Assembly (NCBI GenBank): GCA_022829145.1
Contig: CM040746.1
Location: forward strand, 29,732,832 to 29,796,831
Direction of reading: 5' to 3'
Source: Albula goreensis
Taxonomy: Eukaryota; Chordata; Actinopteri; Albuliformes; Albulidae
DNA length: 64,000 nucleotides
Part shown: in pieces, positions 40,901-53,759 of the stretch
Layout of the letters: each line of letters starts with the position of its first letter
How positions within the stretch are numbered: position 1 is the stretch's first letter
Program-made: the position numbers and the translations under genes
Notes under the pieces: generated by a model
What the model was told of the DNA's origin: nothing
The model's input: the letters and a program-made list of their open reading frames with translations, nothing else
The model's database searches: none

Positions 40901-43900
40901 TCAAACATCCAGATCATCATCGGGATCCTCCTGGTCAAAATCATCATTAGCATCAGGTTCATAGAGGATCCGCCCAGCACCAGGGCGAGGACGAAGGAGA
41001 GCTGACTTCCTGTACAGAAGAAGTAAACAGCTAAAAATACATGATTCCAATGCATTGTGATGGACTTTACAATCAGCATTATTACTATTATCATACTATC
41101 AGTAAATGATAACTTACATTAACTTATAGTATGTCAGTGAACAGATAATATACATTTGCAAATAATGATCACATGGTCGAATTAAATTCAGCACCCACTT
41201 CCTGAGTGATGCACTTGAATCAGAAAATGAGACAGAAAATGGAACCCATGAGGACTCACAGGGCACAATCAATCTCTTCTAAGTAGAGAGGAAATAATAA
41301 TGGTCCGAAGTCATCTTTACAGACTAACAGAAATACCCCACAATGTGATACTGACAAGCAAGATACAAAAAACAAGGCCATGGAATAAAAAAAACCAAAT
41401 AAGGACATTTCTCATCTTTATCAGTTAGAATTAAAATAACTGATTATAACAACATTTTATGGGTATAACTTCTTGTCTTAAATCCTTGTCTTTCCAAGAA
41501 ATACAATTAGAGGCCATGAAAAGAAGTGGTTACCTTGAGAACACACAACAATAGCATGGCCTTAAAGTTACAGATAGCATAGCGGTACTATGTACTCTGT
41601 GTACCAAGGTCAAAGTTGACAAAAATATTTCTTACTTTTCTTGACTGAAGACAAAAGGTAGAGACAAGTTCTCTTTAGCTTCCCTCTCAACTTCTGATAG
41701 ACGGAGGTTAAAGGTCAAGTTGGCAGCAGGATCTGCCTACAAGAACAAATAATAGGATTATTACTTAATGTTATCTCATTTTATCAAAACCCATTATCCA
41801 GAACATACTATATGAACACTCAGTGATTCCAGAAAGTACTTTCATGACTTTTACATACTAGTAACTTGTATCTGTGTATTGTGGTTATAATAATAATCTT
41901 TCCCTGAGTGTATTCTTCATATTGTTACATTCTCTTACCTCATAATCCTCTGATTCTGCCACTGTGTTACAAGAGCTGGACTGTGCCTCTATTGAGACCA
42001 CAAGATCTTCTGAAATGTTAAAACACTCCTCCTGACAATGGAGGACATCACAATTCACAGTGCACAAAGTCACAGTCAAAATATCAGAGCTTTAGAGTGT
42101 AGTATACACTGTGCACTAAAATTAATCAGCAACCATTATCAAATATATGGTTTTACAGGATAGGCTTATCCTGGCAAATTGAAAACAGCAGTGAATAAAT
42201 AAATAATTTTGGTAAAATTAGACAAAAATCAATTAAGCAACTTAAGCCCCATGTGGTTCATGCAATAAAATTTTCACTTTTTCATACAGGGCAGATGAAT
42301 GCCCTCCAACTGGGTGTTCAATAATTAAAAAGTAAAAATAATAACAATAAAGCTTTACAAAAAAGCAATTAACCCCAATGGTTGTGAAATTATTCGACAA
42401 AACATGACAATGCAAAAATGTTTTCTGTGAGTTTATGAAGTGTAGCCAATTGCTTTTTTGTTATTTTTTTTTATTTTACTATATATTATATATTTATATT
42501 TTATTAAATATTTTATATTATGTAAATATATAATATTTTTACACCCCTGCCACCTGGTGGATTAGTTTGAACTACCAGCAAAGACTATACATTACGTTTT
42601 AGCAGTGAGTGGAATACACACCACAAACCTCTGTCTCCAGTATGTGCCAGGAAACTACATCAGTAAGCAGTACATAATATGAAGCAAGGTTTTCCAAGCA
42701 GAGGTTGTTGAGTATAAATGAACCTTGGCTCTCTTTACCTCATGGGTAACTTTGCCTGATTTGGTCCGCCTTGTTGTTTTGGCAACAGTATATTGCCCAC
42801 TCATCCCTGGTGACACCAAGATGACTGCAGTAGCCAAGTGGCACAAACTACCTACAATGCCTTGCTGGTGCAAATCAGAGTGCAGCAAAACCAGGATACT
42901 TCTCAAAGCACCCCCTAATGGACAAAGACAAATGTATTTACTTCTAGATTTTCCAAAATTCAGTTATTGTACAGAACTGCAGTAGATAAAGATTAAGAAT
43001 ATCTGAGTGATATACAATGAACAAAGTTAAGTCAAATGAAATGCAATGCATAGTGATGTGCTGTTCTTCATATTGATTCACTTTTCATGCCTTAATTAAA
43101 CAGGCCCATTTGCATATAATGTATATCACTGTATTTTATTGGATTGTAATGCTTGTAATCTAGTGTGGCACAAAAAACATCACATGAAACAAAAAGTAAT
43201 GCACCCAAATAAGAAAAATATGCACCTGCGCATCTTATACAAACCTCTCCGGAGCTCCTGTAGTCTTTGGCAAACAACAACTGGGGAATAATGTTGTAAC
43301 ATCCAAGACAGTGAATCTATGACAAGGGTCACTGTCTTCACAGGCTCAGATTGGTTGAGGTGTGCATTGATTTCAAGAGCAGTGAACTGGTGCATGGTGA
43401 ATGGCAGACAACCGGTCCAGCCCAAGGGGTCTGTGTAACCATCATGAAAGCACAGCCTATAAGGGAGAGACAAGATATATCGCTATATGTCCTTGGGGGT
43501 GTACATCTTCTGCCATGCAATGTCCTGCAGATTTCATGATATTTCAGATTAACAACTAGTGTACTGAATTTTGATATCATGGATAATTACTATTAACATT
43601 TCCCCCACCAGTTTAAGATGGTCAAGCATCTGACCTGGTCCTGAAATATACATTCATACACTTTATCATAACTGGTTTCCAGTCTAGAATTACCCTTTTG
43701 TGTATCTGCTGTCCAATCCAGCTCGAAACTCGTCCTCACAAACTTCAAACCCAAGAACATGGACGGCTTCTTCCCTGAAACACACAAAGAATCTAATGCT
43801 TGCACTTGGACCACATCAAGTTAGCTAATATTAAACGTTTCCTGACATCTGGGGGTGATAACGTCAATATAAGTACGTCAGTATACAAAATACCAAAATA

Positions 43901-44395
43901 CTCAAATCCTCACCGTTTTAGTGCAGCATTGATGAAGCCCTTGAGAAGTTGTCGTCCACAGCAATCCACAGTATCTAAATGATATTTAGATAAGCAAGCG
44001 TAAGATCAAGTTTGAAAACAGTCTGTGACGGAAGTGAATTATCCAGGTTACATTTGCTTTCTGAGAAAAAAAAAAACTAACCAGCTGGTCAACACTAATG
44101 TAATGCGCTGTATTAGCAAGAAGACCATAGCATTCATGCTCCTTACACGAGAAACAGAATTGCTCGTCAGGTTAATTTAACTTTCGTCTCTCTAAAACCC
44201 TATCTGTCTGGCTAGCTGGATATTTGCGACCACTTATGTCAAGCTATCATTTGGAAAACGTTTCCACAATTAATAAAGCTGAAGCTACTTCGTTAGCTTC
44301 TAGCTTGAGTATGTTTAGCAAATTTAAAAATGCAATTTACCTTTGATTATGATGAATCCTCCGCCTTCACTTGTTTGTATTATATCCAGCAACAT
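40901..44395 (-). CDS. elp5: Elongator complex protein 5
   Basis: ELP5 joins ELP4 and ELP6 in the hexameric RecA-like subassembly of Elongator, which modifies the wobble uridine of tRNAs (mcm5/ncm5U). Eight coding exons are 44341-44395, 43914-43974, 43694-43774, 43245-43456, 42739-42914, 41939-42031, 41636-41736 and 40901-41009, about 295 aa, close to human. Recognisable blocks are VHVLGFEVCEDEFRAGLDS, TVTLVIDSLSWML (human PVTIALDSLSWLL), LTFNLRLSEVEREAKE (human LTFNLHLSKKEREARD), and the acidic C-terminus ILYEPDANDDFDQEDP ending DDDLDV. As in the family there is no Walker A motif. It is divergently paired with phf23. In human, ELP5 is divergent to CTDNEP1 instead, so the gene is inverted here. 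Confidence 0.95.
42455..42540. repeat. Extremely AT-rich tract in an elp5 intron
   Basis: About 85 bases of almost pure A/T with repeated TATATTATATATTTATATT-like words, between elp5 exons 5 and 6. It is probably a decayed TA microsatellite. Confidence 0.5.
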
Positions 44396-45364
44396 TATGA
44401 ATTAGCTATCATTCAATGTACCACTTGTGTCATCTTAACTCTGACTGCTCAACTCCACGCGTAGAACAGCAAAAAAATAACTCGAGGCAGAGGAACAGGC
44501 CTATTGCCTAACTAACTATATCTATTCAAGGATGAATGATCATAATGTTCATTTTTGGGTCATATGGGAGGGTTTTCACTCTGGTCAAAAGAAATGATAA
44601 AAAAAAGCCCGAATATGAATTCACAGTTTTCGTTGAAAACGTTTTCTGAAAGATTCTACAAGGTATCCATACCGTAGTCTGGATGAACATGAACTCTATC
44701 TCCCAGCAACCACCTCAGAACACAAGTGAGCGTCGACAAACCACGGTAATGTCGTTCTTTTTCATTTCCTTCTCACCCCGATCAACGATACTTTCTCGTT
44801 ACGTGAACTACAAGGCCCAGCAACCCTCTTAAAGCGATTTCTGTTTCGAGTGAACCACAAGAGGCCAGTCTAGAGTTAGTTGACAAAGATGATGATGGCG
44901 CTGGCTTGAGTTAAGCGCGCTGAAGACGACACGGAGACGAATTTTAGAACTTTATGCTGTCAGAAAAAGCAGTCTTCATTATATTTCGTTAAACGTTATC
45001 TAATTACATACAGCCAAAGAAATCACTTGACAACGCTTGTGAACAGGTGATTTATATAATAAGTTAGACCTTTTACGTTGCCAAGAATTCTTTTATGCAA
45101 CGCCGTGACGAAGAAATTAAGCTAGCTAGCTAAGATAGCTGATTTTTTTTAAAGCTAGTATTGGATCATTGATCTGAGGGCTGAGCCGGTATTTTCGAGT
45201 GTGGTGACAGTGTGGCTTACCGTCCTTCAACCTTTACAGTACCAGTGAAGGTGTCGACTTGCCGTCTTTGCAGCCCTCTCATCCCCGGCCGGGGCTGCAG
45301 CTCTGCAAGCCGGGTGAAACTCATAACGCAGACCGGTGCCAAGTGAGGCCTTGCTTGGGCGACA
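44396..45364. promoter_or_regulatory. Bidirectional elp5/phf23 promoter with two ZNF143-like sites
   Basis: The ATGs of elp5 (minus) and phf23 (plus) are only 970 bp apart with no gene between. Two 19-mers in the same orientation, ACTCTATCTCCCAGCAACC (44693-44711) and ACTACAAGGCCCAGCAACC (44807-44825), match the ZNF143/Staf element (ACTACAATTCCCAGCATGC type), which is common in bidirectional housekeeping promoters. They are 114 bp apart. The phf23 5'UTR probably starts between 44900 and 45200. No TATA box is seen. Confidence 0.55.
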
Positions 45365-48300
45365 ATGTTCGAAATTATGGCTGAGCATCAAGGTAGGTTA
45401 ACATGCTTTCTATAAAACTTGGTTACCTGGATTATCTAGTTATGTTAACTGAAAAACTGAACTAGTTCCAGTGTTAGCTCAACGTTGTTAGATATGTAGC
45501 AAAGAGAGTTGTATGTAAAGTCGTTTCCAGTATCGAGTTCAAAGCTATGTAGCAATAGCTACCCAAGTATCACTGGATGTTTCTTTGAGTTTGAACAATA
45601 TTAGCTGTCTCCATAGCTAGCGAGTGTGTAACATGCAACATTGACTTGTCACCATTTTTATAGTTAAATTGTTAAATCTGCCAAAGTAAACAGAGTAATG
45701 GTTTCGACAATGTTTCAACTTCGGCTACTTCGCAAACAGTTACATTGTGTAACTATTCTATGTTAGGCTATGGCTAACCGGCTTGGGCGTTAGCTATCCT
45801 AGCTAGCTGGCTAGCAAAGTTGGCTACGATAGCAACAGTTGGGTGCTGGTTGTTATTTTGTTTTTTTTTATAGCTATCTCTAATGTAATCCGTTACCTAA
45901 GATTTGCTTTCTGCACGGCATTCGTCAACCTCTTGCTAAGGCCAAGTTCCTTATGTAGCTAGTTATGGCCAGGTTGTGTTAACATAAATGTTGGCACTTA
46001 GCTGATGTAAAGTATGTCGTCGTGTAGTGTCTTCCGATACATAGCCTGTTAGCCAGCTAAGATTCACGAATATGGATAGTCAATTTAGCTGACACATTTA
46101 AAAATGTTATGACAATCTAGAAAAAGATTTTTTTCTCGCGCTGATACTGCTATTATCAACTCGATGCACAATGAGCTAACTGTTAAAGTATTAACAAGCT
46201 TGCGGAGTTACCAAATGTCAAGAGTTACCGATAGCCAGCTGTATCTAGATATCTTACCATTTAGCCAGCTAGTTATCCTAAACCATGAGGCTCTTCAGCT
46301 TTTCATGCGGCTTATATCTCTAAATTAGTAATCTGGACAGTGTAATACTGTCCTCATCCAAATGAGCTGGCCACGTCGTTTACTAGTTAAATTAACATCA
46401 TTGACTTCAATTATACATTTCGATTTTACAAAACAAGATCACACTTGTTAGCAAAAACGTTAAACATATGTTAGCATTTGTAATGTTTGCCTATGCTAAG
46501 GCAGTTGGAACTCGCTGATCACCATGAACATGTTACCCAGTTAAAGTGAGCCAAGCACGGGTTACGTTCAGCTAGCGTGGTTGTAGTATTTTGTCATTTA
46601 TTTTTTTGATTTGTATCGATATTGATACGATAGTGATAACGTTAGAAGAAGTCCGCTCTTTATTTCAGGTATTATCTTGCTAACGTTAGCCAGGCAAGGT
46701 TGAACTGTAAAGGTGATTTTTTTTAAAGGTTGGTTTGCTGCTTTGTTTAAATACGTTCTCTCTCTTTCAAACAGATACAATATTGAAATGCAAAACGGAA
46801 CCCTTGGTAAGTTAACTTTTCTATTGTACGTACGTCACGAATTTCGAATCAATGTGCTAGCTTTGCTTGCTATTTACGTGGCTAAATTGACTTCTGTTAG
46901 TTATGGAGACGCATGTTGATTTGAACACGTGATTAGGGATGAGTTATTGTAATGTTTCAGTCATGAATACTAACTGATTAAGTGAATCAACGGAATAAAC
47001 AAGTCACAGCCTGACCGAATGGCTAGATCACGTCCACGAGCGCATTGCCGATTGGTTCACGCAGCACTACCAAGTGGCCGAGTTCTCAGAAATAAAGTAG
47101 CACTTGAATGAACGTGGAAAAAGTGAGGTTTCGTCCATGTCATGAAATTCAGTTAACATGCAGTGTGGTATGCACAGTTAAATATATATATTCATCCTGG
47201 ACTGTCAGCAGAGTAAAACACTTATTTATTTCGAGGAACACACTGACCAATTGTGAATTTTGTTGTGTTCCAACAGTTTTATTCATTCTGTGATGCATCT
47301 GTACATTCAAAAGTTATATCTTTTCTATAATTAACAACTGGAATGAGTAATGCCTTAGAATGTGTTTGAGAAGTAATAATCGAATAAGTCCCAGTTGTTG
47401 TTCCACACGTTATCCTACCAGAGTTAGCCAAACATCTTGTTCCCTCATTTCTGTTTTTAAACCATTTCTTTCCATGCACTGTTGTAGTGTAGTGAAGACA
47501 AATTGTGAAAACTATGGATAGATACTGCTTAAATGTGTAATACTGCTTTACTGAAACATGACTGTAGTTGTACATCAGTGCTATTTTTTAAGCATGCTGT
47601 AGTGCTACCTTCCACTATTGGCTAACTGTCTCTTCTGTCAGTGATAGAGTTTTCCAACCTTTAGAAAATCAGCTAAGAGTATTTTTCATTGCATGTTTTT
47701 ATGAAACGGCTCTAATGGAAGCAGTACTAAGAAGTTAAACAAGGCACAGTGTGTAAAGGCCTCTCATACTTGTCAGTCTGTGTTCAAATAATCAAATAAT
47801 TAGTAAATGTCAATTTGTAATACTTTTATAACACTTGATTGCCCAATTCCATTTTGAAATTTAAGTCCATCAATAATCCTGTCAGTTAAACTATAAGCAG
47901 CAGTTTAATATGTCTTGGTTTTTTCCGTAATGAACGGTGTCTGTATTGGTGCTGTATCAGGTGAATGTAATTTTTGATTAGTTTGTGATCTGATTGCTTG
48001 CTTTGATTCCAGCCTCCAGAGAGGAGAAAGAGGACAGTGGAAGATTTCAACAAGTTCTGCAGCTTTGTCCTCTCCTATGCTGGCTACATCCCTTCTCCAA
48101 AAGAGGTGAGTGACAACATTAAGTAGGCCTTGCTATTATCTGTCTTACAGAATGACATCAGGAGTTGCAGGCCTAAAACATATGTAGTGGTAATATCTCT
48201 GTTTTAAGTGATTAATTTTCCTTGGGAGTTTTTTTCTTTTAAATTGTCACTTTATTTGTCTGTTTTTAAAATTTCCTTTTAAATTACACATCCTTTTAAC

Positions 48301-49378
48301 ATGTGTGTAAATGTAAATTGGGATTTCAGTTAAACCAAGTGTTTTGGTATTGAGAGCCTCATGGATGCATTTTTTCTGTCTTCCTCTCCAGGAAAGCCCC
48401 TGGTCTCCAGCCTCCTCTAGCTCCCCACACAGCTCTGCAACTTCAGGAGAGCTGGGCAGTGGCAGTGCGGGGGCAAGCTGGGGGGATGGAGGCTCAGATC
48501 TACACACTATTCACACATTTGTACGTAAGGCCCGTGCCAATAAGGGCAAAAGTCTGCGCCGGCTGCATTCAGAAAACTCACTGTTGGATAAGATGCGCCT
48601 TAAAGACTCCCTCTATGAGGGCCAGTCACTCAGCAAAATGGATCGCAAGAAGGACAAAAAGCTGAAAAAGCTATCCCTGGGTGCAGGAGGGAGTAATGGA
48701 GGGAGCAGTGGGGGGGAAAAACGGGCCCGAATCAAACGCAGCAAGAACCCCAAGCTTCCCAAATCCCTCAAGAAACTAAAGAGCTCTCCTCAGAGCGAGA
48801 CAGACTCTGAGACTGGCCCTGCCCAGGGGGAGGAGCATAGTGGAGGGGGTGAGCTGACAGAGCAGCGTACACTGCCTCAGGGGGCGGAGTTGACAGAGAG
48901 GTTGAAGGAGGAGTCGACCAGGGAGGCGGAGATGAGTTCAAGCGAGGGGGAGACCTGGATTGCAGATGAAGACATAATGGTGGAGTCAGGTGAGTGTACT
49001 GGAATATGAGCAGTACTCCATCCCCTTGGTAAAGATACAGATTTTACTCTAGATGACATGAGTGTTTGTTACAATTTCTGCTTAGTGTTGAAATGCATGC
49101 AGAAACTTATTATAAGAATCTTAAATGCAAAATTTGCTCCTCTTTAATGAACCCCTACTCCCCCTTCCTCTCCAGGTGATGACTCATGGGACTTGATCAC
49201 CTGTTACTGTGGGAAGCCCTTCGCTGGACGTCCTATGATTGAGTGCAACCAGTGCGGGGTGTGGGTACACCTTTCCTGTGCAAAGATCAAGAAGTCTAAT
49301 GTGCCCGACATTTTCTTCTGCCATAAGTGCAGGGACTGTCGCCTGGACAGACGGTCTGGGCACAAGAAAGACCCCTAA
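45365..49378 (+). CDS. phf23: PHD finger protein 23
   Basis: PHF23 is a nuclear PHD-finger protein that reads H3K4me3 and has been reported to act on LRSAM1 and autophagy; PHF23 also occurs as a fusion partner of NUP98 in leukaemia. Coding exons are 45365-45392, 46775-46806, 48013-48105, 48392-48989 and 49176-49378, about 317 aa. The N-terminus MFEIMAEHQ is followed by a 32-nt microexon and the conserved block [20 protein letters not shown]. The middle is disordered, Ser-rich and basic ([30 protein letters not shown]), with acidic SETDSETG and the motif [20 protein letters not shown] before the PHD. The C4HC3 PHD zinc finger fills the last exon ([27 protein letters not shown]). Start choice follows the splice frame and the human protein. 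Confidence 0.95.
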
Positions 49379-51570
49379 ACGCATAATGTGGGAATGATGG
49401 CACCTCCTCTAAGCACTGTCTTTCTGTGGCAGCCCTATTTCCTGAACCCCTCTATTCTGAGAAACTTTTTCTTATAACATATTCTCTGTAGTGCCCTCTT
49501 CAGCTGGTTATTGCTGAACACTCCTGGATGGTAGCTGCGTAGTTGAGTGTAATTGGTGAGGCCTCAACAGTTTCCTCGCAAAAGTTCACCCCTCTCATAT
49601 ATAAGGTCTCTTCCACAACAAAGCACAGCCAAACTATTAAAGGTCTGTGAACCCGCTAATGGTGATTTCAGTACAGAATGAAAACAGAACATCAGCTTTA
49701 AATTATAGCACTTTTCCCAGGCAGCAGAACAATCTCAACATTGATATCCTAGTTAACTGAAAAGGCGAAATAGTATGATTTATGGATACATCTGTGCAGT
49801 TACCATCCTCAAGTTTTCTGTCTGAATTATGTATAATGGTTATTCTGACTGTCATTGGATAAAGTGTGCCTTTTTAGAGAAAAACTTGTATTCATTAAGC
49901 AAGGACCATTTCAAGCATATACATGAAAATCTCTGAGCCTGAATGACCGGAAATTCATCAAAGGGCTGCTTTGTTCAATTCAATCTTTGATAGAAAGAGA
50001 TTTTTACGTATGGATTCCCACCAGGATTTGGATGAGGCAGTGATCCCTTTTCCTTGTCCTGGAGCAGCTGTCTTGTGTACTACCCTTGTACTTTCAGCCT
50101 TTTTACATACACTCCTGGAAATCTCCTTTTCAAACAGTGAATCCAGCTCTTTTCATGAATTTTGTTTTACTCCTTGAAAACACATTGTGGGCTTATATTA
50201 CAACTCTTATGGAGCACCAGTTCATTTGCTTTATGTCAGGTTAGTGATTTTTGGCAGGGTTAGGGTTCATAGATTGTGTTCTGCTAGAGACCAAGCCTTT
50301 TTTTTTGACATTTTAAGATATAGGTTATATTTCATTAAAAACATTTAAGCAGTTTATTTTTTGAATACAAGGCAAAGGAAAGGACTCCACCCTCGGCCTA
50401 TTGCTGAATAACAAGTTAGGTTGTAGTCATAAAGTCATTACATGTTGATTAGGGTGTTGGTAGATCAAACAGCCAGATCATCCTGCCTTGGCATAGCATC
50501 AGGCATGAACTTGGATCTTCGTATCAAAAATCATTACGTAAAATCTGTGCTAGGAGCATATGCGCTTAGAAAACCTAAGGTCAGATTTCTCTTGTGTACA
50601 GTGTTACTGCGTGGCGTTTCAGTGGCTGCAGAGGGGTTTTCTGTATCTTTTGCTTGTAATCCAAGCTGTAGCCCAGATCTCTGTTGTATTTAATGTTATA
50701 AATGATTACAAGTTTTATCTTCATTAGAATGTCATTGTCCACCAGTTTTTTTTTTTTTTTCTATGGATAAGAGGAGTATCAGCAGATTATGAAGTCAACA
50801 CAGAAAATTGCTTCTGTCCGAAACATGCAACTCAGACTCAAGTTCTATTCATGTACCTTATTTAAAAGTTGGGAATATGCTGCACATGTTCGCTGATGTG
50901 TTTTGATTTTACTTTAATCTTGTGGTTGCCTGAAGCCAGTTCTAATTGAATCAGAATATTCCCGCAGGGTGTAATAATGATTCCACATTCAAATGGGCAG
51001 TTGCTGGGTTCCTTTGTGTTGATGAGACTGGAGGTTTTGGAGGGCTTGTCTGGACTTTGAGATAGTTTGTCGGTTGAAAGATCAGGAGCTGAGGAGGCGT
51101 CCTGCATTTGTTGTGGCTCTTTTATTGGTTGCTGTAATTGATTACTTGATGGCTGTAATTTATTTTTCCCATATTTTTGTTTTTAATGATTCATCTTGTA
51201 AAGTTGGTGACACCCAAAACGTTTCAAAGAGATGAGGCACCGTAACTAGCCCCTATCTTAATTGTTTCTTCTCTTTTTTTGTGTACAGAGAGTCAGTTGA
51301 TGCGGCAGGTTTGTGGCTTATTTTTTTTTTTTATTTTATTTTATTTTCTTTTGGTTGGAGAGCAGGGGGTCAGTTTTTGTTCTCAAAAAGGACTCCCCCC
51401 TTCACCACTACCTTTCCCCCCCACCCTGTATATACCCTGCCTTTATGATAATTGTATATATGTGAAGGTAAAAAGAAAAAAAAGCCAAGCAAATGTTATA
51501 TTTTCTGCATCTGATATTGTTTTCTTTAGTAATTGTAGCTTGAGAAATAAAACCTTTTTTGGGGGGAATT
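49379..51570 (+). terminator. phf23: phf23 3'UTR and polyadenylation signal
   Basis: About 2.2 kb of non-coding sequence follows the stop and ends at AATAAA (51546-51551), with a GT-rich element right after it. It contains T-runs at 50742-50760 and 51319-51352. Plus- and minus-strand open frames here are short and unrelated to known proteins. Confidence 0.6.
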
Positions 51571-51604
51571 TGTTGTGTTTTTATTGATAGAATTGTGAAT
51601 GCAG

Positions 51605-53735
51605 TTTGTTGGAATTAATTGTCTTTATTGAAGAATGTCATGATACAAAAAGCATTGACTCCTAATACATTAACAAAAATGCATTTTAATTTCCAGACAC
51701 AATCACTGCACATACACAAATATGTCATTAGAAAAAGTGTCTGTCATAACATAAATAGCAATAAATAATTCATGGTTCATTCATTTAAGCTGCCCTTAAT
51801 ACAAGCACAGTTGCATTTTTTCAAGATTCAGTAGTAGTCTGGTTTGTTCACAGTTTGAGGTGGTGAAACTAGATTTACAGAAATTGGTCAGCTTTAAGTG
51901 GTAGTGAATGGGGAAAAACTAATCTGTTGCAAACATTTAATCACCCAAAGAAAGGCTTGTCAAAATTCTGCCCCCAAGTTACCACTAAAATGAATACATG
52001 TTCTTGGGTTTGAAGTGGCTGATGAGGGACGTTGAGAGACTCCTCTTATTCAGCGTCGTACTCCCAGTACTCATCTGGCTCATCCTGGGACATAGACACA
52101 ACCATGTTAGTCATGTAAGGAACACCCCAGCAGATGGCTACATGCCAGTCGTGCATGTGTGTGTGTTTGTGGAAAGTAATCCATAACAAGCCCTGTGAAT
52201 GGTCACCTGTAATGAATCACCACTGTCAAGATTACCATGTGAGTAACTTGGACAGGTATACATTTTTTTGAGTGCAAATATGTCTCCCAGTTTCTTACAT
52301 TTCACAAATAATTACTGACATTCACTTTTGCCTAGTTTTTGCAGGAGAAAATGGTAAAAATAGGTGTTTGCTTAATTGATGTATACATGTTAAATATCTC
52401 TTCTTCTTTGTATGTAAAAAGTGTTTTTTGTGTCGATATGAGTTCTATGATCCTTAACAATCAGCAATTAGCTCCTGGTTTAACTCTTAACATGCCCACT
52501 CCTCACCTTTTTGTTTTGGAGATTAGACAGAAGCGAGCCACCGATTGAGTCAAGAGGCGCAGTAACCCTTTTCCTTCAGAGAGAAAGAGAACAGACTTAG
52601 CAAGATGTAAGTGCCAGGGATATTTTTTTAAAAAGCTGAAAAGCATCAATGTGACCCTTCAGTTTTCTTAGACCCTTCCCTATCTATCCTTTATTCCCCC
52701 ACCTGAACAAGCCTCTCTCTCCCTTTTCTCTCACCTCTTGTCCTTGGGTTTGCGATGGGGTTTGTTGTGGTGGTGGATAGACAGACGCTCCAGCGGGGCA
52801 AGGAAGGAAGAAGTCTGTACATGGCGGGTCCCCCATTCCCGAGTGGCATCTGCATTGTCCCCTGGAAATGTGTCCACCAGGTCTGAAATCTCTGACAGGT
52901 GTGGAGGGACCTCCAAATCCAGCCAACTAGAATCCTGAGCAAAGACAGTTTTAGCTTAGTAAGTCACTTAAACAAGGCAATGCATTCACACTAATGAAAT
53001 AATGATTCAAGACCATATAAAGCAAGCATACCCATTATGGAGTTGAGGTGACCACAGAGAAAGGGCAGGGAATTTGTGAAGCCCCAGTAAAGATGCACAT
53101 TGAACATGCAAGATGCAGATATCTATCTATACTACAGCTGTAATATTGCCTATACAAAGGGCGTATATATACACAGCTACCAATCACTTATGCTACACTT
53201 TATTAAATATTATATTTCCATCAAAGGTTTGTTTCATGTGAGCTTACCCGTTTCTGTCGCATTCTGTTTGGCAGTAAGAAAGCAGACATCTCCTCCAGGA
53301 GCAGGTAAAGGGCCAAAGCTGGTAATAAACACCTTGAATAAAACATCTAACAGGGAAGAAAATTTTTCCATAGGTTGATTCCAGGACAGTATCATTCTAT
53401 GGTATATTGCAGTATTAAAACTGAATTAATTTTTAATTAAAATTTGTTATCGTATGAAGGGGCATTACACTGCCCACATGTCCATTTTTGTTTAAGATGC
53501 AGGCCTTACTGACAGTTAAAAAAGAAAAGAATTCATATAGTCAGAGGTATGATACGTGTTCATTTAAAGAAGGATAAAAGCTGACTTACCATGACTTTTC
53601 TCTTTTCCTTGAGTCAGAGATTGAGTCCTAGTGCAACTGAAACAAGTGCTTCAATATGCGTGTGAGGTGCTTGGTTCTCTTCTCTCTGCCCGCTGCAGAA
53701 GTGCAGGGTTTTTGTAGACCTGTAATTGGGGTGGG
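51605..53735 (-). CDS. Unrecognised secreted-peptide precursor, about 133 aa
   Basis: I do not recognise this gene. Exons with good splice sites are 53590-about 53705 (5'UTR ending in ATG), 53248-53346, 52735-52934, 52507-52567 and 52046-52084; all junctions keep frame. The product starts (M)MFYSRCLLPALALYLLLEE, a signal peptide with likely cleavage after MSA, then FLLPNRMRQKR ending in a dibasic site exactly at an exon end. A 66-residue segment (DSSWLDLEVPPHLSEI...) ends in the basic run HHHNKPHRKPKDKR. Next come VTAPLDSIGGSLLSNLQNKK and the acidic tail DEPDEYWEYDAE, whose tyrosines look sulfatable. There is no cysteine after the signal peptide. LDSIGGSLLSN faintly recalls the natriuretic/osteocrin core (DRIGxxxLSN); this may be chance. 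An AATAAA at 51629-51624 ends the gene tail-to-tail with phf23. The exon structure is convincing; the hormone role is inference. Confidence 0.75.
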
Positions 53736-53741
53736 TTTATA
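53736..53741 (-). promoter_or_regulatory. TATA box of the peptide-precursor gene
   Basis: The minus strand reads CATATAAAC (TATAAA at 53741-53736), about 145 bases upstream of the first donor at 53590. A transcription start near 53705-53710 would give a first exon of about 115 nt ending in an ATG. A TATA promoter fits a tissue-restricted gene, unlike the CpG promoters of its neighbours. Confidence 0.5.
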
Positions 53742-53759
53742 TGTGGATAGGATGGATGG

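Noticed and set aside
51279-51587. 102-codon plus-strand open frame
   Set aside because: It lies in the phf23 3'UTR across T-rich runs up to the polyadenylation signal and resembles nothing known.
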